64,000 bases of DNA from the NCBI GenBank assembly GCA_012520725.1, contig JAAYNQ010000048.1, positions 1 to 64,000 on the forward strand, written 5' to 3'. The stretch comes from Syntrophomonadaceae bacterium. Its GTDB lineage: Bacteria; Bacillota; Syntrophomonadia; Syntrophomonadales; Syntrophomonadaceae. Every line of letters starts with the position of its first letter. Positions within the stretch are counted from its first letter, which is position 1. A program made the translations under genes and the position numbers. The notes beneath the pieces are model-generated. The model saw nothing but the letters and a program-made list of their open reading frames with translations, made no database searches and was not told the origin of the DNA. Shown piece after piece: positions 54,346 to 63,000 of this stretch.

Positions 54346-54738
54346 TTATGATTGTTCTTCCCATTTATCATCTTCCAGGCTATATACCTGGAATTTATTT
54401 ATCGGTAGCTGGATATTTTCCCAGCTTTCTTCCCGCGAGAAATCCAATGGGAGGTCGGACTCCGGGTCTTGATTTACTATTCGATATTTATCGGTATAGA
54501 ACTCAGGACCCTGGTAAACCGTTAAGTAAAAGACCTCTCCTGCCATTCCCCGGTAATCCTTAGGAAAATAGAGGATCAGCCGGTCCGGCTTATCATATTG
54601 GGCTGCCATCTGCTCCATAACTATTTCCTGGGGCATGGTGGCCATTTCCTCCCTTTTGTCATCTGGGGACAGGTTTTGCCAGCACCAAATAAGTATAAAC
54701 ATGACAAAAGCTATATAGAGAATTCTACGGTAATTCAT
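54346..54738 (-). CDS. Hypothetical membrane-anchored protein, 130 aa
   Basis: Starts MNYRRILYIAFVMFILIWCW with AGGAGG 7 nt upstream. One N-terminal TM helix (about 5-22), then an extracytoplasmic domain with several Tyr/Pro-rich strands (LILYFPKDYRGMAGEVFYLTVYQG) and an acidic C-terminus. No family recognised. It lies 80 bp downstream of the metallo-beta-lactamase gene on the same strand. Confidence 0.7.
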   Translation of the reverse strand: MNYRRILYIAFVMFILIWCWQNLSPDDKREEMATMPQEIVMEQMAAQYDKPDRLILYFPKDYRGMAGEVFYLTVYQGPEFYTDKYRIVNQDPESDLPLDFSREESWENIQLPINKFQVYSLEDDKWEEQS

Positions 54739-54820
54739 TTCAAGTCCTCCTATTAACCAAGGGCCGGCAACCAGCATTCCCCAGATGGAAATCAGCAGGG
54801 GTCAAACCTTAGTTCTCCTA

Positions 54821-55747
54821 CTATGAGTGTTGATAATAGGAATTTCCCAGTTTCTTCACTTGCCCGGTTTTTATCATATGTTCCAGGTGTTTGTGGGTCA
54901 TCATCTTGGCATAGAAAGTAGCATACTGACTGCGCCCTAAGCCAGGGAAATCTCCTATAGCACTTACAATGCCGTCCAAAGTTGCCGGGTGCTTTAATAC
55001 CTTTAAGATCCTGTCTTCCCGCTCTAAAACTATGTCCCGGTATTCCAATACCGCTTTTATTATATTATCTTCCGGTTTTTTAAAAACCCTGCGATGAGAA
55101 GTGACCAATATACGCGGATTGATTGCTATTATCCTGGCAATGGATTCCAACAGATCGCCTACATCCGAGCTCTCTCCTCCATACCAGGGGCCTTGAGGGG
55201 CTAAGTCCAAATCACCGGAAAACAACAGACCTTCCTCTTCTATATAAAATCCATAATGGCCTTTGGTATGGCCGGGTAGACGCAAAGCCTGAATACTGTT
55301 TTGGCCCAGATTGAATTGCTGTTTATCACTAAAACAGCCTTCTAGTTTTATGTTCTGAAAACCCGGCCTAACGGGAACATCATCCGGAAAATCCTGAGGT
55401 GATCGCAGTTTTTCCGTCTTGTCTTGTCCCATCAGTTCCCTCCAGCGGAAACGCCCGGTATGGGTAAAGTATTCTTCCGGACTGGAGTATACCAGTGCTT
55501 CTTCCTTACCAGTATATACAGAAGCTCGAGGGAAGAAAGGCCAGCCATTAATGTGATCAAAATGATAGTGGCTTAATAAAAGCAGCTCAATATGGTCTGG
55601 AGCAATCTCCTGATAGGCATTTCCACCTGCCCCAGCATCGATTATGGTTTTTATATTGTCATTTATGTACAGTGAATTGCTATAGGGATAAAGGGTTTTC
55701 CCTTCTGGTCTTACCAGTATTATCTGGGGAGTAATTCTGATCAGCAT
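54821..55747 (-). CDS. Metallo-beta-lactamase fold hydrolase
   Basis: 308 aa from ATG 55747 with TGGAGG upstream. The HYHFDH motif (about 59-64), GHTKGHYGFY and the FSGDLDL metal Asp define the MBL fold. The C-terminal ~90 residues form a winged-helix-like domain (ILKVLKHPATLDGIVSA...KKLGNSYY), as in LACTB2/SoxH-like MBL proteins that act on thioesters or nucleic acids; the substrate is unknown. Its ribosome site sits only about 8 nt behind the terminator of the preceding gene. Confidence 0.85.
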   Translation of the reverse strand: MLIRITPQIILVRPEGKTLYPYSNSLYINDNIKTIIDAGAGGNAYQEIAPDHIELLLLSHYHFDHINGWPFFPRASVYTGKEEALVYSSPEEYFTHTGRFRWRELMGQDKTEKLRSPQDFPDDVPVRPGFQNIKLEGCFSDKQQFNLGQNSIQALRLPGHTKGHYGFYIEEEGLLFSGDLDLAPQGPWYGGESSDVGDLLESIARIIAINPRILVTSHRRVFKKPEDNIIKAVLEYRDIVLEREDRILKVLKHPATLDGIVSAIGDFPGLGRSQYATFYAKMMTHKHLEHMIKTGQVKKLGNSYYQHS

Positions 55748-55760
55748 ATGTCCTCCAGCG

Positions 55761-55787
55761 TAAAAAAGCCCGGGCAAACCCGGGCTT
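55761..55787 (-). terminator. Terminator immediately before the MBL gene
   Basis: Minus strand AGCCCGGG / CCCGGGCT with loop TTTG, followed by TTTTTTAC. It ends the acidic-protein transcript 25 bp after its stop codon, and its U-tract directly precedes the MBL ribosome site. Confidence 0.88.
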
Positions 55788-55811
55788 CTTCTACTTCAGT
55801 CTAAAGAAATT

Positions 55812-56219
55812 TTACTCAAGTTTTTCCATCACATCAAGGATCATGTCAAAGAAATAGTTTATATCCTCTTTGTCGTTCATCCCAGCTTTAAAACCTACTT
55901 CCGGAAATCTGCCCGGACTATTGATTTTCACATTAACCATGTAAGTAGCTTGTTCCATCTCATCTTCTACGTTTTCAATATCCAAATCTATATCGTCAAG
56001 GTCATAGGAAAGCGAATTGTCGTTTTCATTAAATACTTTTTCGAAAGCTTCCGAATCAAATTCCTTACCATTATCAATAATCTGTGCAACAATCCACATC
56101 ACGTCGGTAGCGCTCATGTCTAATTCCTCGGTTAGATGCATAATTTCATTGGCAACTGGAGTAATTTTCAGCAGATCTGATAGATTTACCGGCTCACCTT
56201 TGCCCCATCTCTTTTTCAT
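55812..56219 (-). CDS. Hypothetical acidic protein, 135 aa
   Basis: Starts MKKRWGKGEPVNLSD with GGAGGTGAG upstream. Soluble, strongly acidic in the middle (SYDLDDIDLDIENVEDEME), without a TM helix. It ends in a helical segment (DINYFFDMILDVMEKLE). No family recognised. Monocistronic or the first gene before the MBL gene, which is separated by a terminator. Confidence 0.72.
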   Translation of the reverse strand: MKKRWGKGEPVNLSDLLKITPVANEIMHLTEELDMSATDVMWIVAQIIDNGKEFDSEAFEKVFNENDNSLSYDLDDIDLDIENVEDEMEQATYMVNVKINSPGRFPEVGFKAGMNDKEDINYFFDMILDVMEKLE

Positions 56220-56498
56220 AATCTCACCTCCGCATCTGGTCAACGCCTTTAACAATTAACATAAAAGATAACATCAACATTGCTTACTGGTATCTCTTAT
56301 TTGATTATATGTGAATTGTTATATAAAAAACAGTGATATTTACTGGGAATGCTTTAACAGCTTCGACATATTTTGCCAATAAACAAGGCTTTATTTATGC
56401 CTATGGTAGAAAACTATACCATGAAAAGCAACCCTTTGCAAGAGTTGAATAGAAATAAGGGCCGGTGTCCAATTACTACCCTTAACACCAGAATATTT

Positions 56499-56768
56499 TT
56501 AGCTTTCCCTTCTTTCCTGCCGGATTCTTTCCACCTCGGGTTTGATCGCTTTTCGCAAATGCTGACGTTCTTGACGTAAAAAATCCTCTAATTCCTGGGT
56601 ACTGACCCGAGTATCATGACGGCCTAACCTGATATTAAGGCAGTCATTACCCTGCAGGTAGAAAATGAACTCAGCCCGAACCTCTACATCACCGTATTCC
56701 AGGTAAGCATCTCCTCCCGCTTTGTTGCGGTCAATATGCCTAAAATTTTCGATCCTTAACAGGCGCAT
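56499..56768 (-). CDS. Hypothetical protein, 89 aa
   Basis: Starts MRLLRIENFRHIDRNK, AGGAGG 7 nt upstream. Beta-rich first half (YLEYGDVEVRAEFIFYLQGNDCLNIRLG) and a long basic C-terminal helix (LEDFLRQERQHLRKAIKPEVERIRQERRES). Unassigned. Divergent from the EamA transporter. Confidence 0.7.
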   Translation of the reverse strand: MRLLRIENFRHIDRNKAGGDAYLEYGDVEVRAEFIFYLQGNDCLNIRLGRHDTRVSTQELEDFLRQERQHLRKAIKPEVERIRQERRES

Positions 56769-56913
56769 AACTGAGCCTCCTTTTTCCTTGATATTATATT
56801 TCTATAAAGATATCTATTATACCTTTAAGTTGAAAAAATTAGCAGATTTATTTTTCCAAATCTTTGGCTTATACTTAGACCAGCAAATATAGTGTAGCAA
56901 CGAGGTAATAAAA

Positions 56914-57816
56914 TTGAGCCATTTATCAGATTCTATCCTGGGAATAATTTACATATTCATATCCGCCTTTGCATACGCCACCCAAACCATTTTAGGAAAA
57001 TATGCTTTTGCAGCCGGGCTTAGCCCGGAATCCCTTTTGATTTTGCGCTTTGCCTTTACTACTATCTTGCTAACCCCCTATCTCCTGATAAGAAAAATCC
57101 CGGTAATTGATAGATCGCCCCTGGTACTGATACAGACCATGCTCTTTGCTGTTGAGGGACTCTTGTTTTTTTATGCCTTGTCCCAGCTGGCAGCCAGTAT
57201 AACCATTGTAATTTTCTTCTGTCATCCGGTACTGGTGGCTATTATTGGTTCCATCATTTTTAAAGAGAAACTCCATTGGTATTTCATAGGGGGATTATTG
57301 CTGGCTGTGAGTGGAGTGGCCCTGGTTTCAGGACTAACAGGAGGGTGGGGACAATTATCTCCCTTAGGCTTGTTGTTAATAATTGGATCAGCCCTGGCTT
57401 ATACCACATATAGTCTAATTAGCCAGAAGAGTGTGATCAAGGTATCCCCCCTTAGCATAACCAACACCCTTACCCTGGGCAGTTTGTTAATTATATTGCT
57501 GCTATTTCACGATTTGAGCTTTATTTCGGCTTTATCACTCAAAAGCGTGGGCTTGGTCCTACTTATGACGGTATTAAATACTCTTATCGCAGTAGTTTTT
57601 TTTCTCAAAGCAGTCCAAAAAATTGGGGCGGCCAGGGCTACCTTGCTGGGAACCCTGGAACCTGTTTTAGCCATGCTACTGGCCTTTACCCTTCTAAAGG
57701 AATGCCTCACTCCGATTCAGCTTTTGGGAGCCGGACTGGTTTTCTTCAGTATTTTTCTAGCGGTATATCCTTCATCCAGCAAAGGTGGGCAATTAGAGCA
57801 AAAAGCCTCTGTTTAA
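56914..57816 (+). CDS. EamA/DMT family transporter
   Basis: 300 aa with ten hydrophobic segments in two homologous halves (each an EamA domain). Characteristic phrases are YATQTILGKYAF at the start and RATLLGTLEPVLAMLLAF in the second half. Exports or imports small metabolites; the substrate cannot be told. TTG start at 56914 with GAGGT upstream. Confidence 0.9.
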   Translation: MSHLSDSILGIIYIFISAFAYATQTILGKYAFAAGLSPESLLILRFAFTTILLTPYLLIRKIPVIDRSPLVLIQTMLFAVEGLLFFYALSQLAASITIVIFFCHPVLVAIIGSIIFKEKLHWYFIGGLLLAVSGVALVSGLTGGWGQLSPLGLLLIIGSALAYTTYSLISQKSVIKVSPLSITNTLTLGSLLIILLLFHDLSFISALSLKSVGLVLLMTVLNTLIAVVFFLKAVQKIGAARATLLGTLEPVLAMLLAFTLLKECLTPIQLLGAGLVFFSIFLAVYPSSSKGGQLEQKASV

Positions 57817-58170
57817 TCCTGCCAAACTGCAGTACAAGTGTTTTGGTGTATAAATATGAAAAGGGGCTGGGCCGGAACTCCCGTTCCGATACATCCCCGT
57901 ATTTGCTTCATATTTTAGTGATGTAGGGGCGACCTGCGCTAGCCTGGAATAACGTCACCACCCGTAGGTACGACCTGCGGTCCCCCGCCGGTTCATTCGC
58001 TGGAATAATGTTACTAACCCCCAACGGGTAAATAATACACATATTGGACACCAGGCCTGGGCAGGCGGTCAAAGACCGCCCCTACAATCCACGCCGGCAT
58101 CCCCTAAAATGCCCGTTATAAGCCTGTAGGGGCGACCTGTGCTTCCACGCCATCACCTTGAGATTGGAGC
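57817..58170. repeat. Dispersed palindromic repeat, copy B (several modules)
   Basis: TGTAGGGGCGACCTG at 57922-57936, a decayed GTAGGTACGACCTGCGGTCCC at about 57964-57984, an inverted GGCGGTCAAAGACCGCCCCTACA module at 58064-58086, and CTGTAGGGGCGACCTGTG at 58124-58141. The last two are complementary over CGCCCCTACA / TGTAGGGGCG. No ORF of its own. Confidence 0.75.
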
Positions 58171-58470
58171 TTAGTAAAGGTAGATCTCCATCAAGAGCAT
58201 TCCACCCTCTCTTATTTCAAATTTAGCCGTAGCATTTCTATCTGCCTCTTCCTGGTATATTTCGTTATTATCATTTATATAATAAGCATTATCCAGATCT
58301 TCTTTCAAAAAAGGAATACATACACCACCATCCCCATCTCTCTTCAGACTCATACCTTCCCACTCCACCTCGGTAGCACCAAGACCCATCTGGCCAAACA
58401 GGTAATAATTAATAACCGCCTTTTTACTACGGTTGATCCTCTCAATTAATTCATCCAAAGATACTTTCAT
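58171..58470 (-). CDS. Hypothetical protein, 99 aa
   Basis: Starts MKVSLDELIERINRSKKAV with GAGGGGG upstream. Soluble, acidic C-terminal half (EDLDNAYYINDNNEIYQEE) with a hydrophobic end. No family recognised. It is 41 bp downstream of the GIY-YIG-like gene in the same direction, so the two likely form a unit. Confidence 0.68.
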   Translation of the reverse strand: MKVSLDELIERINRSKKAVINYYLFGQMGLGATEVEWEGMSLKRDGDGGVCIPFLKEDLDNAYYINDNNEIYQEEADRNATAKFEIREGGMLLMEIYLY

Positions 58471-58511
58471 TTTATTCCCCCTCTTTTTACGCAGCTGCAG
58501 GTTTTAGCTAT

Positions 58512-59186
58512 TTAATTAAGGAGTATGGCCGACATGATCGCCAGGAATTGCCGGTCATATTTGAGCATGACCCCGTTAGTATTCCACAGGCCGGATCCCC
58601 TTACCAGAACATTACTGCAGTAATGCCCCAGCCATCCCGGCGAAGGCGGATCAATGGCTTCTTTGCCCCAATTACTCAATAAAGCGATAAGATTTTGCTC
58701 TACAAATTTTAATTTGTTGGCATCTGGATTTTTAACGGGTATAATTAAGACCTGCATTTGACTGATGACACTACTGACTATGGATTCCAATGGATGTTCT
58801 TTTTTCCTGACTGCAGCATTAGCCCGTTCTTCTTCCCAGCTATCACAGAAATCCTGATTCTTGTTCATCAAGGCAGTACCAATATGATGACGCAGTATTG
58901 ACTCCCGGTGATTGCCACCTCCCTTATATGCTCCGGCTATGGTACCTCGATGTTTAATAAGCTGACTATACATCTCGTCCTTATCCTTCCCCAGGGGATA
59001 AGACTCAACCCTTACGATCCGCTGTTTCGCCGGGTCTCCCCGCTTTTCCCCCGGCTCCCAATAAAGGCAGCAACCCCCCAGAGGCAAAGATGTTCTACTT
59101 AGCTCACTTAATGCTATCCTATTTACTGCTTTTTCTTCATAATCTTCCAGCATCCTGTAAAGGGTATCCAGATCTCTTTTTCTCAT
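58512..59186 (-). CDS. GIY-YIG-nuclease-related protein
   Basis: 224 aa. The order CCLYWEPGE, then RIVRV, KHRG, GGGNHRESILRHHIGTAL, an EQNLIALLS helix and WLGHYCSNVLVRGSGLWN matches, by recognition, a family often annotated as GIY-YIG nuclease-related, where RVVRVGTH and HRG...GNHRGS are typical. The GIY and YIG tripeptides themselves are not obvious, so nuclease activity is uncertain. GAGGT lies about 10 nt before ATG. It sits between dispersed repeat copies B and C with a 99-aa partner. Confidence 0.6.
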   Translation of the reverse strand: MRKRDLDTLYRMLEDYEEKAVNRIALSELSRTSLPLGGCCLYWEPGEKRGDPAKQRIVRVESYPLGKDKDEMYSQLIKHRGTIAGAYKGGGNHRESILRHHIGTALMNKNQDFCDSWEEERANAAVRKKEHPLESIVSSVISQMQVLIIPVKNPDANKLKFVEQNLIALLSNWGKEAIDPPSPGWLGHYCSNVLVRGSGLWNTNGVMLKYDRQFLAIMSAILLN

Positions 59187-60087
59187 AACTATGATACCTC
59201 ACTGCCTTAGTGCTGATGAAATTTTTCCATATGGATATAATTAATTCCTGCCCTAATACCTAATAAGAAGTCAGGAACCTTCTTACCAAGGCCCTATGAG
59301 CAGGAACCCCCAGAGAATTATGAAAATTTATGTCCGGAGGGCCAGACTAAAAAAGTAGCAGCTCGACCTCCTAAGTGGATGATGATGAACTATTTCAGGC
59401 CCAAAATCAAGTTCCAGCCCAATAAATGGAAATTTAACGGCATAATATGGGGCGATTACATACTAATCCATAGTTTTCGGACAGTCTCGGGCGGTCAAAG
59501 ACCTCCCCTATATATGACTGCATGAGATCCATATTAACGGTCCGAGTCTGAAACCTCCGGTGCCAGACCCCAACTTATCAACCACCATGATTAGGAAACA
59601 ACCCAGTATGAAAATGAGGTAGCGATCACCCGTACGGTATTCTCCTGATGATAATGTTACTAATTAATGAGAGCTGGCGCAATGCATAATATGGTAATAT
59701 ATGGGCAGCATATTTAATGGAGATATACGCTTATTACTCGTTAATGCTCGTAATATATGAAATGTACCTGGTAGAAAAACGGATACTGGGACCGTTATAT
59801 GAACTTTACGCGCAGGGGAATCAATAAAGAAGGTCCAGAAAAGCCTGACCCAGCAAAAACGAGGTGCTTTATGACTAGAAAAGATTTTCACATGCAAACC
59901 TTGTGGATCGATTTATATATGAGGATCTTCCAATGGTTTAGGAATCTATACATTGCGAAAACTTATGGCCTTAACAAATCAAGCCCATACTATGATAAAT
60001 AGGTACGGGCTTGATTTAGTCTCTTAATCGATGATGAGGCTTTTATTTGTCTCGCAGAAATATTCAATTCCCGGTATAGCTTGGGCA
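59187..60087. other. Non-coding, repeat-derived region
   Basis: About 900 bp with no convincing gene. It contains a decayed copy of the dispersed repeat (CGGGCGGTCAAAGACC near 59488; a GTAGCGATCACCCGT...ATAATGTTACTAA block near 59615-59665 that parallels 57970-58018) and a hairpin at 59979-60016. A 67-codon frame at 59799-60002 has no ribosome site. Confidence 0.55.
59979..60016. terminator. Hairpin downstream of the GLUG-repeat protein gene
   Basis: CAAGCCC and GGGCTTG with a partly paired AT loop (TACTAT.../...GGTA). TGATTT follows on the + strand. It could end the leftward giant gene, whose stop is 72 bp away, but the leftward U-tract is weak. Confidence 0.4.
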
Positions 60088-63000
60088 CTAAACCTGAATA
60101 GGCCTTCTTCTCAATTTGTACCGGTAAATCAAGTATAGGATACCCAGCAAGGTTACCATCAAAATCGGGTGATATATAGCATATACCAGGGCAATTACTG
60201 GGGCTAACAATACTCTGACCAAGATTTTTAGTGGCTCGCTAGAAGCAATCATAGCTGCTATGGGAGGCGAATGATGGTAGTAAAATTCTACCAAAGCCAT
60301 CCCTAATGAATTGGTCAACAAGTACTGGTCGCGAAAATGTCTCAAGAGTGACACCGGCCAATCAAACTTGGAGCCGAAGGCAGCGGTGGCTATAAAGCAT
60401 TCGTCGTAGATTGGGGCCGTCGCCGGGAACACTGCGGTAATGACCCCTGAATTGGCCGCATTGCTCACCGTATCTGCCCCTTCTACGGTGAAGAAGTTTT
60501 CACTCACTCCGGTTAAGGTGTAGCCTGCCTTGGCTGTCAGGGTGATAGTTGCCGTGTATACTGTCTCCGCCGCAAATTTATTATCAATAACTTCAGGGCT
60601 CCAGTTTATGGTTCCGGTGTATTGCTCAGTTTCGATTATAGTCGTGACCGGTACCGCATCCCTTACCGGCTCTGTCACGCCGCCTATGGCTGCAAGGTTA
60701 ATTACTGTGGCATAGGCCATGACGCTTTCAAGCGAGGCGCCACTGACCGTGCTGTCCTCGCTGTTGGCAAACACGGCCAGCTGGGGATAGAAAAGGGTTC
60801 CTGAGTTATTGGCTTCAGTCACAAATAAAGGCGTGCTGAAATCCAGTCCCGCCATACTGGTGGCTGCGTCTGTACCTGTCATTTCCCCCGTTGTCCGGCC
60901 AGTACCATAGAGAGTGGAGTTATCGCCGTGGCTCTTGGCGTTTTTCGTACTGTTCCAATAGGTATCGGTGATGGTTGCTTTATTCCTGTTTTTACCCACT
61001 AAACCACCCAATGCGGTGTTCTCACCACTCACTTGGCCAGCCGTATAGGACCTGTTGACTTTAACACTGCTCTCATAGATATAACCCAACAGACCGCCAA
61101 AATACTGACTGCCGGTACTGGCAATGTTGGTTCCCACCACATCGCCAGTGGCATAGGAGTCGTTTACAGTCCCAGAATTTAGATACCCAATCAATCCGCC
61201 CAAACAGGTGTTGCCGCTCACGCTACCGCAGTCCGTTACCAGAACATCACCGCTGGCAAAACAGCGCTCAACGACAGCCTCAGTTCTGACGTGTCCTACT
61301 AAACCGCCGGCGGAAGAGCGATTGGTTGCGTTGACCGCGCCAGTGGCATAGCAGTCCCTAATGGAAACCACCCTATTATACCCGACCAAACCACCGATAT
61401 ATGTTTCACTGCTTAAGTTGGCAGCAACCGTAATATCGCCGGTGGCATAGCTATTAGTGACATTGAATACGGGCGCGTTTGGATCGAGCCTGTTGCTGTT
61501 AAGTGTGGTATTGGTTCCTACCAGCCCTCCGATACCGGAATCAGCAAGGATGTTTGATGCCGACACATTGCCGGTGGCGCTGCAAGACTCAATTTCGGCT
61601 TTGCTAACCAGAGGCTGATCTTTGCTGCTGTTGACGCTGTAGTTGTATCCGACCAAGCCGCCGAGGTGAACCTTGCCCCCGGCTGCCGTCACAGAGGCAC
61701 TGGACGAGCATCCGGATATCTTGCCGTTATTCTGCCCGGCAAGAGCCCCAATGTACTGCTCTCCAGCAGAGCAGATTGCCGAAACGTTTCCATTCACGGT
61801 CAGGTTACTGACCTGACCTACGGTGCCGATAAAGGCGAAAAGGCCGACATGGGTGTCAGGGGAATTGGCAATGTTTACCGAGATGCTTTTACCGTTGCCG
61901 TCGAAACTGCCAACGAAGGGATTGGCAGCACTGCCAATCGGTGCAGTCAGGCTATCGGTGATATCTGCCTCCAGCCGGAAACAGGCATTGGGGTAATTAC
62001 CGACTGCCTCCATCTGGCCTCGGTTTGTGATGATAAAAGGTTCGTTTGAAGTGCCTGTCCCTTCAGAAAAAGCACTCGAGCTTTTTACTGTAACGGTTGC
62101 CGTTCCGGATTTAGAGCCATCTATGGTTGAGATTGCGGTAATTGTAAGGCTGGCTGCGCTTTCATCCATGGCCACCGACAGTATCCCGGAACTGCTGATG
62201 TACGTGCCGCTGCCCGTATGGCCTGTAACAGACCATACCACTGCCTGAGCCGGGGCATTATTTCCCGCAACAACTGCCGTGAAAGCCTGTTGTTTTCCTT
62301 TTTCAACTTCTGCCGTAGAAGGGCTTACCGTCACCGAGGTTACGGAAGGAGCCGCAAAAGATGCGCTGGTCAGTGACAGCGATTTGACCGTATCGTCGGT
62401 GCTGTCGGCAAACAAGGCCAGCTGGGGATAATACCAGTGGGATGCGTCGTTGGCGGTTGCCGTCCAAACCGGGGTTGTAAAATCAAAGGACATGTTGTCC
62501 TTGGCGGCATCTCCGGTCATTTGCACCGTTGTCAGTCCGGTACCTATGACGGTCGTACTGTTGCCAATGCTTTTGGCAGTTTTATCCGTATTCCAATAGC
62601 AGTTTGCGGCCGTTCCGTCCGCCCTGCCCAGAAAGCCCCCCGCATAGGCATTTGCCCCCTCCGCCGCTCCCCCGGAATAACAGTCCTGCAGGGCGCCGGA
62701 ATATAAATAACCTACAAAACCGCCCATATATGTATTGCTATCGCTTGCGACATCGATCCCCAACACGTCTCCGGTGGCATAACAGCAGTTGATTACGGCC
62801 TGACTCCGGTTATAGCCTACAAAGCCGCCTGCCGCAGAACCGCTGCTAGCGGACACGTCCCCGGCAGAAAAACAATACTGTATTGATACCGCCTGGTTGA
62901 ATCCGACCAGGCCACCGATGTAAGCCTCGCCTCCCGTTTCTGAAACACTGCCCGTGGCATAGCAATTGATTATACCGTAGGTTACATTCTGCAAGCTATC

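Noticed and set aside
59799-60002. 67-codon frame near the GLUG gene
   Set aside because: No ribosome site, in a repeat-derived region, ends in the hairpin at 59979-60016.
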